A DNA stretch of 64,000 nucleotides, taken from Methanobacteriaceae archaeon (GTDB lineage Archaea; Methanobacteriota; Methanobacteria; Methanobacteriales; Methanobacteriaceae). Positions within the stretch are counted from its first letter, which is position 1. Each line of letters opens with the position of its first letter. Positions 18,529-27,611 of this stretch are shown piece by piece. The notes below the pieces were generated by a model. The model had not been told where the DNA came from. It searched no databases and worked only from the letters and a program-made list of their open reading frames with translations. Position numbers and translations under genes: made by a program. The DNA is taken from positions 44,561 to 108,560 of the forward strand of contig JACBOA010000006.1 of assembly GCA_013403005.1 (NCBI GenBank). Direction: 5' to 3'.

Positions 18529-19596
18529 ATGCAGCTGAACACATATATGTATAACATGAAAATTCTGGCAATAGATGTGGGTACGGGTACTCAGGATATC
18601 ATGCTTTATGATTCCAACCATTCCATGGAAAATGCAGTGAAAATGGTTCTTCCATCTCCCACCAGGATAATGGCAAACCGGATACGGAAACATCATCATG
18701 ATCTTTTTTTAAGTGGAGAGACCATGGGCGGCGGACCCATAAATCGAGCCATAAAAAGTCACCTTGATAAGGGTTATCGGGTGCTAATGACAGAAAAATC
18801 TGCCAGAACAGTGAGAGATGACCTGGAAAGAGTTAAAGCAATAGGTGTGGAAATCATTCCTGAAGGGGAAAAACATCCTGAAATAGCAGAATTAGAGCTT
18901 AAAGATGTTGACTTATCAGCTATCCGGGAATCATTATTACAATTTGATGTGGAACTTGAATTTGACTATATGGGGGTGGCAGTGCAGGACCACGGACATC
19001 AGGAAGGAACAGGAGATCGAAACTTCCGATTTCAGAAAATAAAAGAGAAACTGGATGTTCCACGCACTCCGGAGGAGTTTTCATACTTCAATCAGGTTCC
19101 AGAACACTTCACTCGCATGCAGGGAGTTTTCAGAATGTTTAAAGACTACCGTCCTCTAATTATGGATTCCAAATTTGCATCCATATGTGGAGCAGCTTTG
19201 GATCCTGTGGTTGCTGGAATGGATAATCATGTGGTCATGGATGTGGGAAATGGACATACCCTGGCTGCTTCATTCACCGATGGAAAGATACATGGAGTAT
19301 TCGAACACCACACCAGTCTTTTAACTCCAAAGAGGATAGAAGAACTTGTTCTTAGGCTTTGTGAAGGTAATATAACTCACCAGGAGGTTCATGAGGAGGG
19401 GGGTCATGGTGCATGGGCAGTAGAGGGCATAGGTTCATATGGATGCGTGGTGGCCACCGGACCAAAACGTTCAATACTAGCTGAAACAGATCTTCAAGTT
19501 CACAATGCAGCCCCTGGGGGAGATGTGATGATGACCGGACCTGCGGGGCTGATAAAAGCAATAATGGCGCGGCAAGGAGAAATAAATGATCATTGA
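18529..19596 (+). CDS. DUF1786 protein, ASKHA-like
   Basis: A 355-residue archaeal protein of the DUF1786 family. The N-terminal AIDVGTGTQDIMLYD and the later VMDVGNGHTLA (about 240) resemble the two phosphate-binding loops of the actin/sugar-kinase fold, so ATP binding is plausible; no function is established. The predicted leaderless start is 18529, although the family-like sequence begins at MKILAIDVG (ATG at 18556). The 3' end overlaps the PHP-domain gene by 11 bases, indicating coupling. The repeated HH/HGHQ clusters (VQDHGHQEGTGD) may bind metal. Members are sometimes mislabelled as pyruvate-formate-lyase activating enzymes; there is no radical SAM motif here. Confidence 0.75.
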   Translation: MQLNTYMYNMKILAIDVGTGTQDIMLYDSNHSMENAVKMVLPSPTRIMANRIRKHHHDLFLSGETMGGGPINRAIKSHLDKGYRVLMTEKSARTVRDDLERVKAIGVEIIPEGEKHPEIAELELKDVDLSAIRESLLQFDVELEFDYMGVAVQDHGHQEGTGDRNFRFQKIKEKLDVPRTPEEFSYFNQVPEHFTRMQGVFRMFKDYRPLIMDSKFASICGAALDPVVAGMDNHVVMDVGNGHTLAASFTDGKIHGVFEHHTSLLTPKRIEELVLRLCEGNITHQEVHEEGGHGAWAVEGIGSYGCVVATGPKRSILAETDLQVHNAAPGGDVMMTGPAGLIKAIMARQGEINDH

Positions 19597-20233
19597 CCCT
19601 CATATTCACAGCACACACTCTGGTGACTCAACTGCCTCGGTGAAAGATATAGTAAAACATTCCCGCAAGATCGGATTGGATGCCATTGCCATTGCAGATC
19701 ACAACTCGCTTAAGGGATCAGAGGAGGCTTTAAAAGAGTTCGGAAAAATGGATGATCTCATCATCATACCTGCCATGGAGGTTTCCACCAGCAAGGGCCA
19801 TATCGTGGCTCTAGGTATCAGTGAGGAAATACCAGCAGGAACAACCCCAGAAGACACTGTTGAATTAATCCGTATTCAGGGGGGGATTGCCATAGCTGCC
19901 CATCCTTTTGTAAGCTACCGGGAAGGTATCTTCACTCAGGTAAACTATGTGGATGTAGATGCCATGGAAACCCTAAACTCTCGCTACATATTTGGTTATT
20001 CCAACTGGAGGGCCAAAAAGATGGCTGAGGAGAAAAACATACCCCAGATAGGTGCCAGTGATGCCCACTTTTTAGGGGCTATTGGAAGTTGCGTCACCGA
20101 ACTGGAAGCAGATTTCTCAGTGGATGGTATTATTCAAGGTATACTGTCCGGGAAGACCAATGTTTTCGGAGATCGCACCCCTTTGCCACTCATCCTGAAA
20201 GAGGTTATAAATAAGAAGATCCGCCGGATTTAA
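19586..20233 (+). CDS. PHP-domain phosphoesterase
   Basis: A 215-residue metal-dependent PHP hydrolase. It has the expected motif series: DPHIHSTHSGDS (4-15), IADHNS (about 37), AMEVST (about 65), AHPF (about 105) and GASDAHFLG near 158, which together build a trinuclear metal site. Small archaeal PHP proteins act on phosphoesters such as sugar or nucleotide phosphates; the substrate here is unknown. Translation is probably coupled to the DUF1786 gene (11-base overlap), with GGAGA seven bases before the ATG, so the two may act in one pathway. Confidence 0.85.
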   Translation: MIIDPHIHSTHSGDSTASVKDIVKHSRKIGLDAIAIADHNSLKGSEEALKEFGKMDDLIIIPAMEVSTSKGHIVALGISEEIPAGTTPEDTVELIRIQGGIAIAAHPFVSYREGIFTQVNYVDVDAMETLNSRYIFGYSNWRAKKMAEEKNIPQIGASDAHFLGAIGSCVTELEADFSVDGIIQGILSGKTNVFGDRTPLPLILKEVINKKIRRI

Positions 20234-20275
20234 GTTATTATTCATTTTAACAATTAATTAGACATTTAAGATAAG

Positions 20276-20283
20276 TTTAAATA
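20276..20283 (+). promoter_or_regulatory. TATA box of the DUF63 gene
   Basis: TTTAAATA is centred about 26 bp before the ATG at 20306. There is no ribosome binding site in between, so the mRNA is probably leaderless. Confidence 0.5.
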
Positions 20284-20305
20284 TTCTAACACTCTATCTA
20301 GTGCC

Positions 20306-21100
20306 ATGTTCTTTGATTCTATCATACAGTATATTCAGGAGAACTTCATCTACCTGCACCCGGGTTACACCACTTTAAATACAATAGTATTCGGCATAAT
20401 ACTGGGTCTGGTTATTCTTTTAATCATAAGGATGTTTCGCTGGATAGATAAAGACCCTAAGGATCTTCTTCTTCCCCTAATCCCCTTCATATATTTCGGG
20501 TCCAGTGCACGCGCCCTGGTTGACAATGGAATATATCCCCTAACCTATATTCTGGTAACTCCTGGGATATACCTTTTAACCGGGATTTCAGCCATCATCA
20601 CACTTTTAGCAGCGGTTTTCATAGAACGCAAGATTGGATGGGATTACCGTTATATTATATTCCTGGTGGGGGTAGTACTCTGTATTCCCAACGTATACTT
20701 CACCCCGCATATCAACTTGGTGGCAGTGTTGCAGATTTTAGGATCATGGGCTTTGGTATCTGCCCCCTTCATATTACTAAGTCTGAAATGGGGACTCTTA
20801 AAGGATAAATTCAATTTAAGTGTACTTCTGGCCCACATATTCGATGCCAGCACCACCTTCATAGCAGTGGATTATTATGGCTACGGAGAACAGCACGTTC
20901 TCCCTAATTTCCTCACCCAACTGGCAGACACCGCCATGGTAATGTTTCCCTTAAAAATAGCAGTAATATTACCCGCCCTCTATGTTATCGACACTTATGT
21001 TGAGGATAGAACCATACGTAACATGCTGAAATTGGCCATATTTATTCTAGGATTGGCACCGGGAATGAGAAACTTCCTGAGTCTGGGTATGGGTACCTAG
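20306..21100 (+). CDS. DUF63 archaeal membrane protein
   Basis: A 264-residue integral membrane protein with about eight helices, assigned to the archaea-specific DUF63 family by the PFIYFGSSARALVDNGIYP loop (about 60-78) and the HIFDASTTFIAVDYYGY.EQHVLPN motif (near 185-208). The conserved His, Asp and Glu residues next to the membrane suggest an intramembrane enzyme or transporter, but no function is established. It has its own predicted leaderless promoter between the PHP gene and leuA. Confidence 0.8.
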   Translation: MFFDSIIQYIQENFIYLHPGYTTLNTIVFGIILGLVILLIIRMFRWIDKDPKDLLLPLIPFIYFGSSARALVDNGIYPLTYILVTPGIYLLTGISAIITLLAAVFIERKIGWDYRYIIFLVGVVLCIPNVYFTPHINLVAVLQILGSWALVSAPFILLSLKWGLLKDKFNLSVLLAHIFDASTTFIAVDYYGYGEQHVLPNFLTQLADTAMVMFPLKIAVILPALYVIDTYVEDRTIRNMLKLAIFILGLAPGMRNFLSLGMGT

Positions 21101-21255
21101 ATGTAACTACAAAACCAGTCTCATCAAGTATTGTCTCATCAAGTATTTAATATGGACTCTATCCATGGAGTGTGGGAACTTTTTTTTAACACAATTTTTT
21201 TATTAAGTCCCATCTAAAGATCAAATCAATAGGTCAAACCACAAGGGGTCTGCCC

Positions 21256-22773
21256 ATGTACATAGAAAATGTTTTAGAAGAAATCAAATTACCTGAAAAG
21301 GTGCGAATATTCGACACCACCCTCAGAGATGGCGAGCAAACACCCGGGGTAGCCATAACTCCGGATGAAAAGATCAGAATAGCCAAGAGGCTGGACAGAT
21401 TAGGAGTGGATGTTATAGAAGTGGGATTCCCAGCAGCATCACTGGGTGAGAGTAAAGCTGCCCGGGAAATTAAAAGTCTGGGACTCAATGCACAGGTATG
21501 TGGTTTGGCAAGAGTACTGCAGGAAGACTTAGACGCAGCAATAAACTCTGATGTGGATTACATTCACACCTTCATAGGCACTTCTCCCCTTCACCGGGAA
21601 TATAAGTTACATATGAGCCAGGATGAAATTCTAGCCAAAGCAGTGGATGCAGTGGAGTACATCAAAGATCATGGAATCATCGCTGAATTCTCGGCAGAAG
21701 ATGCCACCAGAACAGAATTTGATTTTTTGGAAAAAATTTACTCTGCAGTGGAGGATGCAGGGGTGGATGTAATCAATGTCCCGGATACTGTGGGAGTAAT
21801 GGTCCCTTTATCAATGAGAAAACTGGTAAGTGACCTTAAAAATGTGGTAAGCATCCCTATAAGTGTTCACTGCCATGATGATTTTGGCCTGGCAGTGGCC
21901 AACAGTCTGGCGGCAGTAGAAGCCGGTGCAGAGCAGATTCATGCCACTATAAACGGTTTAGGAGAACGGGCAGGAAATACTTCCTTAGAAGAGGTTGTAA
22001 TGGCCCTTATAACCAGCTATGGGATCAAAACAAACATCACTACTGAGCTGTTGGTGGGAACATCAGAACTGGTTTCAAGAATCACCGGGGTGAAAATGCC
22101 CCCTAATAAGGCCATTGTAGGAGAGAATGCATTTGCCCATGAGGCAGGAATACATGTTCACGGGGTGCTCCAGAAAGCCGAGACCTACGAACCCCTCAAA
22201 CCAGAAATGGTGGGTCACACCCGCCGTATAGTAATGGGGAAGCACACTGGTGCCCGGGCCATAAGGTCCAAACTGGATGAATATGGTATTGAAATGGATG
22301 AAAACCAGTTCTGCATGCTTTACGATCAGGTTAAGAAGCTGGGGGATAAGGGAAAGATGGTAACGGATGCCGATCTCCAGGCACTGGCTGAAACAGTATT
22401 AGGAAAGCCTAAAGAGGAAAAGGTTAAATTAGAAGGGTTCACGGTAATGACTGGGGACAATGTACTTCCCACAGCCACTGTAAAGTTAAACATTGATGGT
22501 AAGATTAAAACAGCTGCTAAAACTGGAGTAGGACCAGTTGATGCAGCTATTAATGCCATACAAAGTTTGGTGAGGGAAACTGCGGACATTGAACTGAGAG
22601 AATATCATATTGAGGCCATAACTGGTGGTACCAATGCACTGGCTGAGGTATTTGTAATACTGGAAGATGGTGAAGGTAACAGTGCCACAGGCAGATCCAC
22701 AGTTGAAGACGTGGTTATGGCCAGTGTAGAGGCAGTTTTGGATGCCATAAACAAAATACTAATGGAAAGATGA
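21256..22773 (+). CDS. leuA: 2-isopropylmalate synthase
   Basis: A 505-residue enzyme that joins acetyl-CoA with 2-oxoisovalerate at the first step of leucine synthesis. The catalytic barrel shows FDTTLRDGEQTPGV (19-32), SVHCHDDFGLAVAN (about 203-216) and NGLGERAGN; the HCHDD pair binds the metal. A LeuA-type regulatory domain fills residues 385-505 (VGPVDAAINAI, then EYHIEAITGGTNALAEV), where leucine would act in feedback. Methanogen paralogues of this family, CimA (citramalate) and AksA (homocitrate), are similar; the C-terminal regulatory domain argues for LeuA, or possibly CimA. The gene stands alone. Confidence 0.85.
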   Translation: MYIENVLEEIKLPEKVRIFDTTLRDGEQTPGVAITPDEKIRIAKRLDRLGVDVIEVGFPAASLGESKAAREIKSLGLNAQVCGLARVLQEDLDAAINSDVDYIHTFIGTSPLHREYKLHMSQDEILAKAVDAVEYIKDHGIIAEFSAEDATRTEFDFLEKIYSAVEDAGVDVINVPDTVGVMVPLSMRKLVSDLKNVVSIPISVHCHDDFGLAVANSLAAVEAGAEQIHATINGLGERAGNTSLEEVVMALITSYGIKTNITTELLVGTSELVSRITGVKMPPNKAIVGENAFAHEAGIHVHGVLQKAETYEPLKPEMVGHTRRIVMGKHTGARAIRSKLDEYGIEMDENQFCMLYDQVKKLGDKGKMVTDADLQALAETVLGKPKEEKVKLEGFTVMTGDNVLPTATVKLNIDGKIKTAAKTGVGPVDAAINAIQSLVRETADIELREYHIEAITGGTNALAEVFVILEDGEGNSATGRSTVEDVVMASVEAVLDAINKILMER

Positions 22774-22888
22774 AATTGATGTGCAATGCATCTAGAATCC
22801 TTATATGCTGGAAATGATAGATTATATAAATAACCAACTAATTAATACTAGGATTAAAATATTCTATATCCTTGGGAGCTAGAGACAC

Positions 22889-23632
22889 ATGACCAGTGCA
22901 ACTATTCTGGTAGTGGAAGATGAAAGAATCACTGCTGAAGACATCCGAGCAGGACTGGAATTTGCAGGTTACAAAGTACCAGTTATATGTTCTACAGGCG
23001 AAGACGCCGTGCAACAGGCCAGGAGATTAGAACCAGACTTGGTGCTTATGGATATTAAGTTAGAAGGAGAAATGGATGGCATAGAAGCAGCTGCCACCAT
23101 AAGGAAAACACAGGACATACCAGTCATATATCTAACAGCTTATTCCGATGAAAAAACTGTGGAGAGGGCTAAACTAACCGAACCATCAGGCTTCCTAGTT
23201 AAAGGGCAGGGAATGTTAAGCAAACCCTTCGAAGAGAGTGAACTGCATGCAGCCATAGAGATTACCCTATACAGGCATCAAATGGAAAAAGAGCACGATC
23301 AAATTTCCTCCACCATACTCCACAAAACCAGTGAAGCAGTGATAGCAACCAATTCAACTGGCCAGGTTCGCTTTATAAACGCTCTTGCTGAAACATTAAC
23401 TGGATGGAATAAAGACAAGGCATTGGGAAAAGATTTGGCGGAAGTTTTCCTGCCATTACCTGAAGTAAAAGATGAATCTACCTTAGAGGAACTTCTGGAG
23501 GGGAGTCCTGAAATATCTCGGGGAGGATCATCTGTAAGGATAAAAGGCACAGTTACTCCTATAAAAGATTATAAACAGAGAATCAACGGCCTCGTGGTGG
23601 CTTTTAAGGTAGATAATACTAATGAAAACTAG
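22889..23632 (+). CDS. Receiver-PAS response regulator, copy 1
   Basis: A 247-residue two-domain signalling protein: a CheY-like receiver (1-130) and a PAS domain (about 140-245), with no kinase, HTH or GGDEF output. The receiver has its acidic pair (EDE near 9-11), the phosphoacceptor Asp in LVLMDIKLEGEMDG (about 53) and the switch threonine in YLTAYSD. The region normally reading GFLxKPF reads GFLVKGQGMLSKPF, an insertion of seven residues that repeats the lysine. The PAS region (SEAVIATNSTGQVRFIN) could bind a cofactor or mediate dimerisation. A close paralogue follows. The cognate histidine kinase is not in the window. Confidence 0.88.
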   Translation: MTSATILVVEDERITAEDIRAGLEFAGYKVPVICSTGEDAVQQARRLEPDLVLMDIKLEGEMDGIEAAATIRKTQDIPVIYLTAYSDEKTVERAKLTEPSGFLVKGQGMLSKPFEESELHAAIEITLYRHQMEKEHDQISSTILHKTSEAVIATNSTGQVRFINALAETLTGWNKDKALGKDLAEVFLPLPEVKDESTLEELLEGSPEISRGGSSVRIKGTVTPIKDYKQRINGLVVAFKVDNTNEN

Positions 23633-23679
23633 AATCTGATGTTCATTGATTAGTTAGGTTGCAGTAGGGAGGCAAATGA

Positions 23680-24438
23680 ATGGCCAATGTACAAATAATG
23701 ATAGTAGAAGATGAACGGATAACTGCAGAAGACATTAAAAAAGCACTTAACAGTGTTGGATTTGAAGTTCCTGCAATAGTTTCTTCAGGGGAAGCAGCTA
23801 TTAAGGCTGCTGAAGAATTAAAGCCGGATCTGGTGCTTATGGATATTAAGTTAGAGGGAGAAATGGATGGTATCCAGGCAGCAGAAAAGATCCGATCTAA
23901 ACTGGGCATTCCCATCATCTATTTAACTGCTTATTCCGATGAAAAAACTGTTCAGAGAGCTAAAGTCACCGAACCATCTGGATTTATCCTAAAACAACCC
24001 TATGGATTTTTGCGCAAACCCTTTGAAGAAAGTGAACTTAACACGGCCATAGAAATAACCTTATACCGGGACAGATTAGAGAAACGACTCAGGAAGCATG
24101 ATCAATGGTTAGGGGCCATGCTTCGAAGTATTAGTGATGCAGTTATAGCAACAGATGCCCAGGGACAGGTAAGATTTATGAATTCAATGGCAGAAGATAT
24201 CACTGGCTGGTTAGAAGAAGATGCTTTAGGTAATGATGTGCGGGATATATTCAAAGCAATGGATTATAAAATACCACTGGATGAGAAAACTATCACTGAA
24301 AAAAAATCAGAATTTGAAAATATATCCATGAAATCCAAAGATGGAAGTAAGTTAATAGTCAGTGGGAGTGTAACTCCCATAATGGATTCTGAAAACAAAA
24401 TGGATGGTTTCGTGGTAGTATTCCGTGAAATCAGATAA
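23680..24438 (+). CDS. Receiver-PAS response regulator, copy 2
   Basis: A 252-residue paralogue of the preceding gene with the same receiver (1-130) plus PAS (about 145-250) layout and intact phosphoacceptor (LVLMDIKLEGEMDG). The beta5-alpha5 segment reads EPSGFILKQPYGFLRKPF, where EPSGFILK and QPYGFLRK look like a tandem duplication of eight residues around the conserved lysine. The ribosome binding site GGGAGG is seven bases before the ATG at 23680; an out-of-frame ATG at 23676 is not used. The pair probably arose by gene duplication and is likely cotranscribed (47-base gap). No output domain is present, so it may act by protein contact or as a phosphate sink. Confidence 0.88.
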   Translation: MANVQIMIVEDERITAEDIKKALNSVGFEVPAIVSSGEAAIKAAEELKPDLVLMDIKLEGEMDGIQAAEKIRSKLGIPIIYLTAYSDEKTVQRAKVTEPSGFILKQPYGFLRKPFEESELNTAIEITLYRDRLEKRLRKHDQWLGAMLRSISDAVIATDAQGQVRFMNSMAEDITGWLEEDALGNDVRDIFKAMDYKIPLDEKTITEKKSEFENISMKSKDGSKLIVSGSVTPIMDSENKMDGFVVVFREIR

Positions 24439-24450
24439 CCTTAACATATA

Positions 24451-24486
24451 TATTGATTTAAAATATTGATTTAAAACTTTTTTTCT
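24451..24486 (+). repeat. 13-bp tandem duplication followed by a T-tract
   Basis: TATTGATTTAAAA occurs twice in perfect tandem (24451-24463 and 24464-24476), followed by CTTTTTTTCT. The T-run probably terminates the receiver-PAS operon; the tandem copy may be slippage. Confidence 0.5.
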
Positions 24487-24665
24487 AAACTTATACTCTT
24501 TTTAGGAAGCTTTTTTCCAGCATATTGGCCTGAAAAATTGCAGTGACATCTAAGGGATATTCTATAATTCAAGGAGATTATCCAAAATAAAAGATTAAAT
24601 GAATTTTTTGGGGTCTTTCTGGGATTTTTTTGGTGTTTTTTCCTTAAAAGGGCTAGTGCACAAAA

Positions 24666-24674
24666 TATATATAA
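24666..24674 (+). promoter_or_regulatory. TATA box of the alba gene
   Basis: TATATATAA lies about 50 bp before the alba ATG, giving a leader of roughly 27 bases that contains a GGAGGTTA ribosome binding site. This is a strong box, suitable for an abundant chromatin protein. Confidence 0.6.
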
Positions 24675-24721
24675 TACTATTAACACTAGATGACCATAGT
24701 GTATCAATGGAGGTTAAGCGA

Positions 24722-25003
24722 ATGCCAGAGGAAAATGTAGTGTACATTGGAAACAAGCCGGTAATGAACTATGTATTAGCAGTTGTAACACAGATGAACG
24801 GTGGTACATCTGAAGTGATACTTAAAGCAAGGGGAAGAGCAATTTCTCGAGCAGTAGATGTGGCAGAAATTGTCAGAAACAGGTTCATAACCGATGTAAA
24901 TGTGGGACGCATTGATATATGCACCGAAGAAATTATGAGCAATGAAGGAACATCCACGAATGTTTCAGCCATTGAGATACAACTTTCCAAGGATTTTCAG
25001 TAA
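24722..25003 (+). CDS. albA: DNA/RNA-binding protein Alba
   Basis: A 93-residue Alba, the abundant archaeal chromatin and RNA-binding protein. The N-terminal VVYIGNKPVMNYVLAVVTQMN holds the conserved lysine (Lys12) that contacts DNA and is a site of acetylation in some archaea. The KARGRAISRAVDVAEIVRNRF helix and the beta-hairpin near GRIDICTEE follow. The open frame extends upstream to 24599, but GGAGG eight bases before the ATG at 24722, the TATA box and the family length all fix this start. The gene is monocistronic. Confidence 0.95.
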   Translation: MPEENVVYIGNKPVMNYVLAVVTQMNGGTSEVILKARGRAISRAVDVAEIVRNRFITDVNVGRIDICTEEIMSNEGTSTNVSAIEIQLSKDFQ

Positions 25004-25405
25004 ATAATTAAAAACCTCCCGTTTTTATTTTTTTATCGAGTATTTAGTGGGAGCTATTACTAATTTTTTTTTATTATCAGAGCTTGTACAGTAATTCCAA
25101 ACCATGGAAAAAATGAGGGCAAATAGAGCTTAAAATCAGGAAATAAGAAAAATTTAATAAATCAATAATATTAAATTTTTGGACAGCCTCATCATCCATA
25201 AAATTATTATCAAACGGTTATCATTCAGTTTAGAAGTTTTATAATCGTTTCATATCTTGAAAATTCTTCTTAAGTTTTCTGGAGGGGGTTTTCTCGGGTA
25301 GATTTTATTTGAGACCATATTTTTTTTAGAATTATTCATCGCCCACAGGGTATTTAAAAAAATCTTCGAAAAATATATCTCCAATGTCTGGTAAAAACTC
25401 TTAAC
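25004..25405. other. Intergenic region downstream of alba
   Basis: CCTCCCGTTTTTATTTTTTTA at its start (about 25014-25034) is a likely T-tract terminator for alba. Near 25372 AAATATATCT may be the TATA box of the next gene. No open frame with a ribosome binding site and no hairpin RNA is evident. Confidence 0.4.
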
Positions 25406-26155
25406 ATGAAAATCGGATTTTCCACACTAGCTCTATTTATGAAATCATTTGAGGAATGGCTGGATATGGCCACTGCCGATGGTTTTAAACTGATAGAAAT
25501 CCTATGTGAAGGTCCTTACTGGCCTCGCCACGCGCTCCAACAGGAAAATGGATGGGAAATTTTCTCATCATATGAATTAGATGTTTATTTGCACACCCCT
25601 ACCATTGACCTTAACCCTGCAAGTTTAAACCCGGGAATAAGGGAGGAAACCCTCCTGCAACTTAAAGAAACTCTTGATCTAGCATCTAAGATTGGTGCTA
25701 AGGCCATAACCACCCATCCTGGTATGATTCACCGGTTAGAAGATCGTATAAGGAAGATTGCTCAATATTATTCCATTGAAACTCTCAAGGAAGCCAACCG
25801 CTATGCTGAAGATTTGGGTGTTATATTTTCTGTGGAGAACATGCCTCATAGGTATGCTTATTTCTGCAACACTGCCCAGGAGCATGCTTATTTCCTGGAT
25901 CAATGTGGATGCCATGGAACTGTGGATTGGGGTCATGCAAACACCAGCAAAGATCCAGAATCGTTTCTAAAACTCCAAAACATCTACTATTATCATTTAA
26001 GTGATAATAATGGTGAGAAAGATCAGCATCTGCCATTAGGCGAGGGAACACTTGATCTGGGATTAATCAACGGAATAAAAAGGGGTATTATTGAACTGAA
26101 TAGTTATGCTGATGTTCTTAAAAGCAGGGATACTCTGATTAAACTGTCAAAATAA
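25406..26155 (+). CDS. Sugar phosphate isomerase/epimerase-like TIM barrel
   Basis: A 249-residue protein of the xylose-isomerase/AP-endonuclease-2 barrel superfamily. Likely metal-site residues are Glu in SVENMP (about 143), His and Asp in GTVDWGHANTS (about 172-182), and the histidine in YYYHLSDNNGEKDQHLPLGEG, which ends with the typical GEG. The KAITTHPG strand (about 98-105) is also characteristic. Members isomerise sugars or inositols or cut abasic DNA; this short archaeal form cannot be assigned further. There is no ribosome binding site; AATATATCT about 30 bp upstream suggests a nearly leaderless mRNA. Confidence 0.75.
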   Translation: MKIGFSTLALFMKSFEEWLDMATADGFKLIEILCEGPYWPRHALQQENGWEIFSSYELDVYLHTPTIDLNPASLNPGIREETLLQLKETLDLASKIGAKAITTHPGMIHRLEDRIRKIAQYYSIETLKEANRYAEDLGVIFSVENMPHRYAYFCNTAQEHAYFLDQCGCHGTVDWGHANTSKDPESFLKLQNIYYYHLSDNNGEKDQHLPLGEGTLDLGLINGIKRGIIELNSYADVLKSRDTLIKLSK

Positions 26156-26348
26156 TTAATTGTATCTATTTTTCATCTCTAAATGGATTTTTAAAGCTTG
26201 AGCTGGCATTTTTCCTGGTTAAAATGGAAAATGGTTTATAAATTTTTCCATTTTTCTCCACGAACAAGGTATTAAATAAATGATGATGAAATGCAAATAT
26301 ATTGTTATTTTGTGGTTATTATAAGGTAAGATTTGAGGGGGTTCTTGA

Positions 26349-26879
26349 ATGGAAATGGCTTACACCTGGTTAATATTGGGAATAATCGGAGCATTAATCA
26401 TATTAGGGGTTCAATTCTATTCTAAGAGATTTTTAACCCTCAAAAGAATAATTGAAATTTTTCTTCTATCCTTCCTGGTGATAACTGTTGGTTTTGGTTC
26501 TTTATGGGCCTTTGCAAGTCATTTGTTTTTCGCGGATCAGGTTGCTGCCTATATCGGCTGGTCCTCAGGAAGTCCCTTCCAAATGGAGGTAGGATTCACT
26601 AACCTAGCATTTGGTGTGTTGGGATTATTATGTTTCTGGATAAGAGGTAATTTCTGGACTGCCACAGTCATTGGAGTATCTGTTTTTTATTGGGGAGCGG
26701 CCATGGTCCATATAACTAACATGTTTGCCACTTCTAATTATGCTCCGGGAAACGTGGGGGCAGATCTGGTTTTGAATATTCTGATTCCCCTATTACTCCT
26801 CAGCCTTTTAGCCGCATACAAAGTCTTAAAAGGCAGAGCAGTTCGCAGTGCTATTAAAAGCCTGGAAAGGTCATTATAG
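26349..26879 (+). CDS. DUF6790-type membrane protein
   Basis: A 176-residue protein with about five membrane helices. The central LFFADQVAAYIGWSSGSPFQMEVGFTNLAFGVLG segment, the WIRGNFWTATVIG loop and the YAPGNVGADL motif place it in the family named DUF6790, whose function is unknown. A ribosome binding site (GAGGGGG) lies just before the ATG. It is followed after 24 bases by a TMEM175 gene on the same strand, so the two may form an operon of membrane proteins. Confidence 0.7.
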   Translation: MEMAYTWLILGIIGALIILGVQFYSKRFLTLKRIIEIFLLSFLVITVGFGSLWAFASHLFFADQVAAYIGWSSGSPFQMEVGFTNLAFGVLGLLCFWIRGNFWTATVIGVSVFYWGAAMVHITNMFATSNYAPGNVGADLVLNILIPLLLLSLLAAYKVLKGRAVRSAIKSLERSL

Positions 26880-26903
26880 AATTTAAAATAGGGAGAAAGT
26901 GGG

Positions 26904-27527
26904 TTGCAGGATCATAATAAGGTTGTAAATTCGGAAGAAATTAATGTCAGGCGCATAGAAACCCTGGTTGATGGAATTTTCGCCATTGCATTGACCCTTC
27001 TTGTTCTGGGGATAAGTGTGCCTTCGATTTCTAACCCCACAGAAACTGCTCTTTACCAGGCTTTGCTGGATCTTTTACCCAATTTTTACAGTTATTTCAT
27101 AAGTTTCATTCTCTTAGCTGTTTTCTGGAGAATAAACCACGCTCAATTCAACCGGATTAAAAAAGCAGACAATACTTTATTATGGATCATCATTTTATGG
27201 TTGCTTTTGGTGGCATTAGTTCCTTTTTCAGCATTTTTCGTGGGAGAGTATGGAAATTTCCAGATTCCTAACATATTTTTTGATTTAAACCTCTTTGCCA
27301 TAGGATTTCTCTTATTCCTTAACTGGCGCCACGCCCTTAAAAATGGCCTGGTTGATGAAATTGCCATTGAAACAGGTAAATCTTCTTTAAAACTCAATTT
27401 AATGTTACCGGTTATTTCTCTAATTGCCATGGGCCTCACCTTCCTCCCCTTTTTTAAAGAGTATGGTTATGGCTGGACAAGCAGTGTTTACCTGTTAATA
27501 CCATTAATGAAGAAATTCTTCGATTAA
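26904..27527 (+). CDS. TMEM175-family (DUF1211) potassium channel, copy 2
   Basis: A 207-residue six-helix membrane protein with the family signature RIETLVDGIFAIALT in helix 1 (residues 17-31), followed by FISFILLAVFWRINHAQFNRIKK. As in copy 1 at 12791, the Phe-Ser of the canonical FSDG is replaced (Leu-Val here). The start appears to be TTG at 26904 with GGGAG eight bases upstream; no in-frame ATG exists before the signature. Two diverged copies in one window suggest different gating or heteromeric channels. A link with the upstream DUF6790 gene is inferred from the 24-base gap. Confidence 0.78.
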   Translation: MQDHNKVVNSEEINVRRIETLVDGIFAIALTLLVLGISVPSISNPTETALYQALLDLLPNFYSYFISFILLAVFWRINHAQFNRIKKADNTLLWIIILWLLLVALVPFSAFFVGEYGNFQIPNIFFDLNLFAIGFLLFLNWRHALKNGLVDEIAIETGKSSLKLNLMLPVISLIAMGLTFLPFFKEYGYGWTSSVYLLIPLMKKFFD

Positions 27528-27611
27528 GTGGATAAAGGGTTAATGTAATTTTCTAAAAAGGATTAGTGTTTAAAATCAGGAATATAATTAAATATTAAGG
27601 TTATGAATGGA

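Noticed and set aside
24599..24721. N-terminal extension of Alba
   Set aside because: A TATA box and a ribosome binding site both lie inside it, and the family starts at the ATG at 24722.
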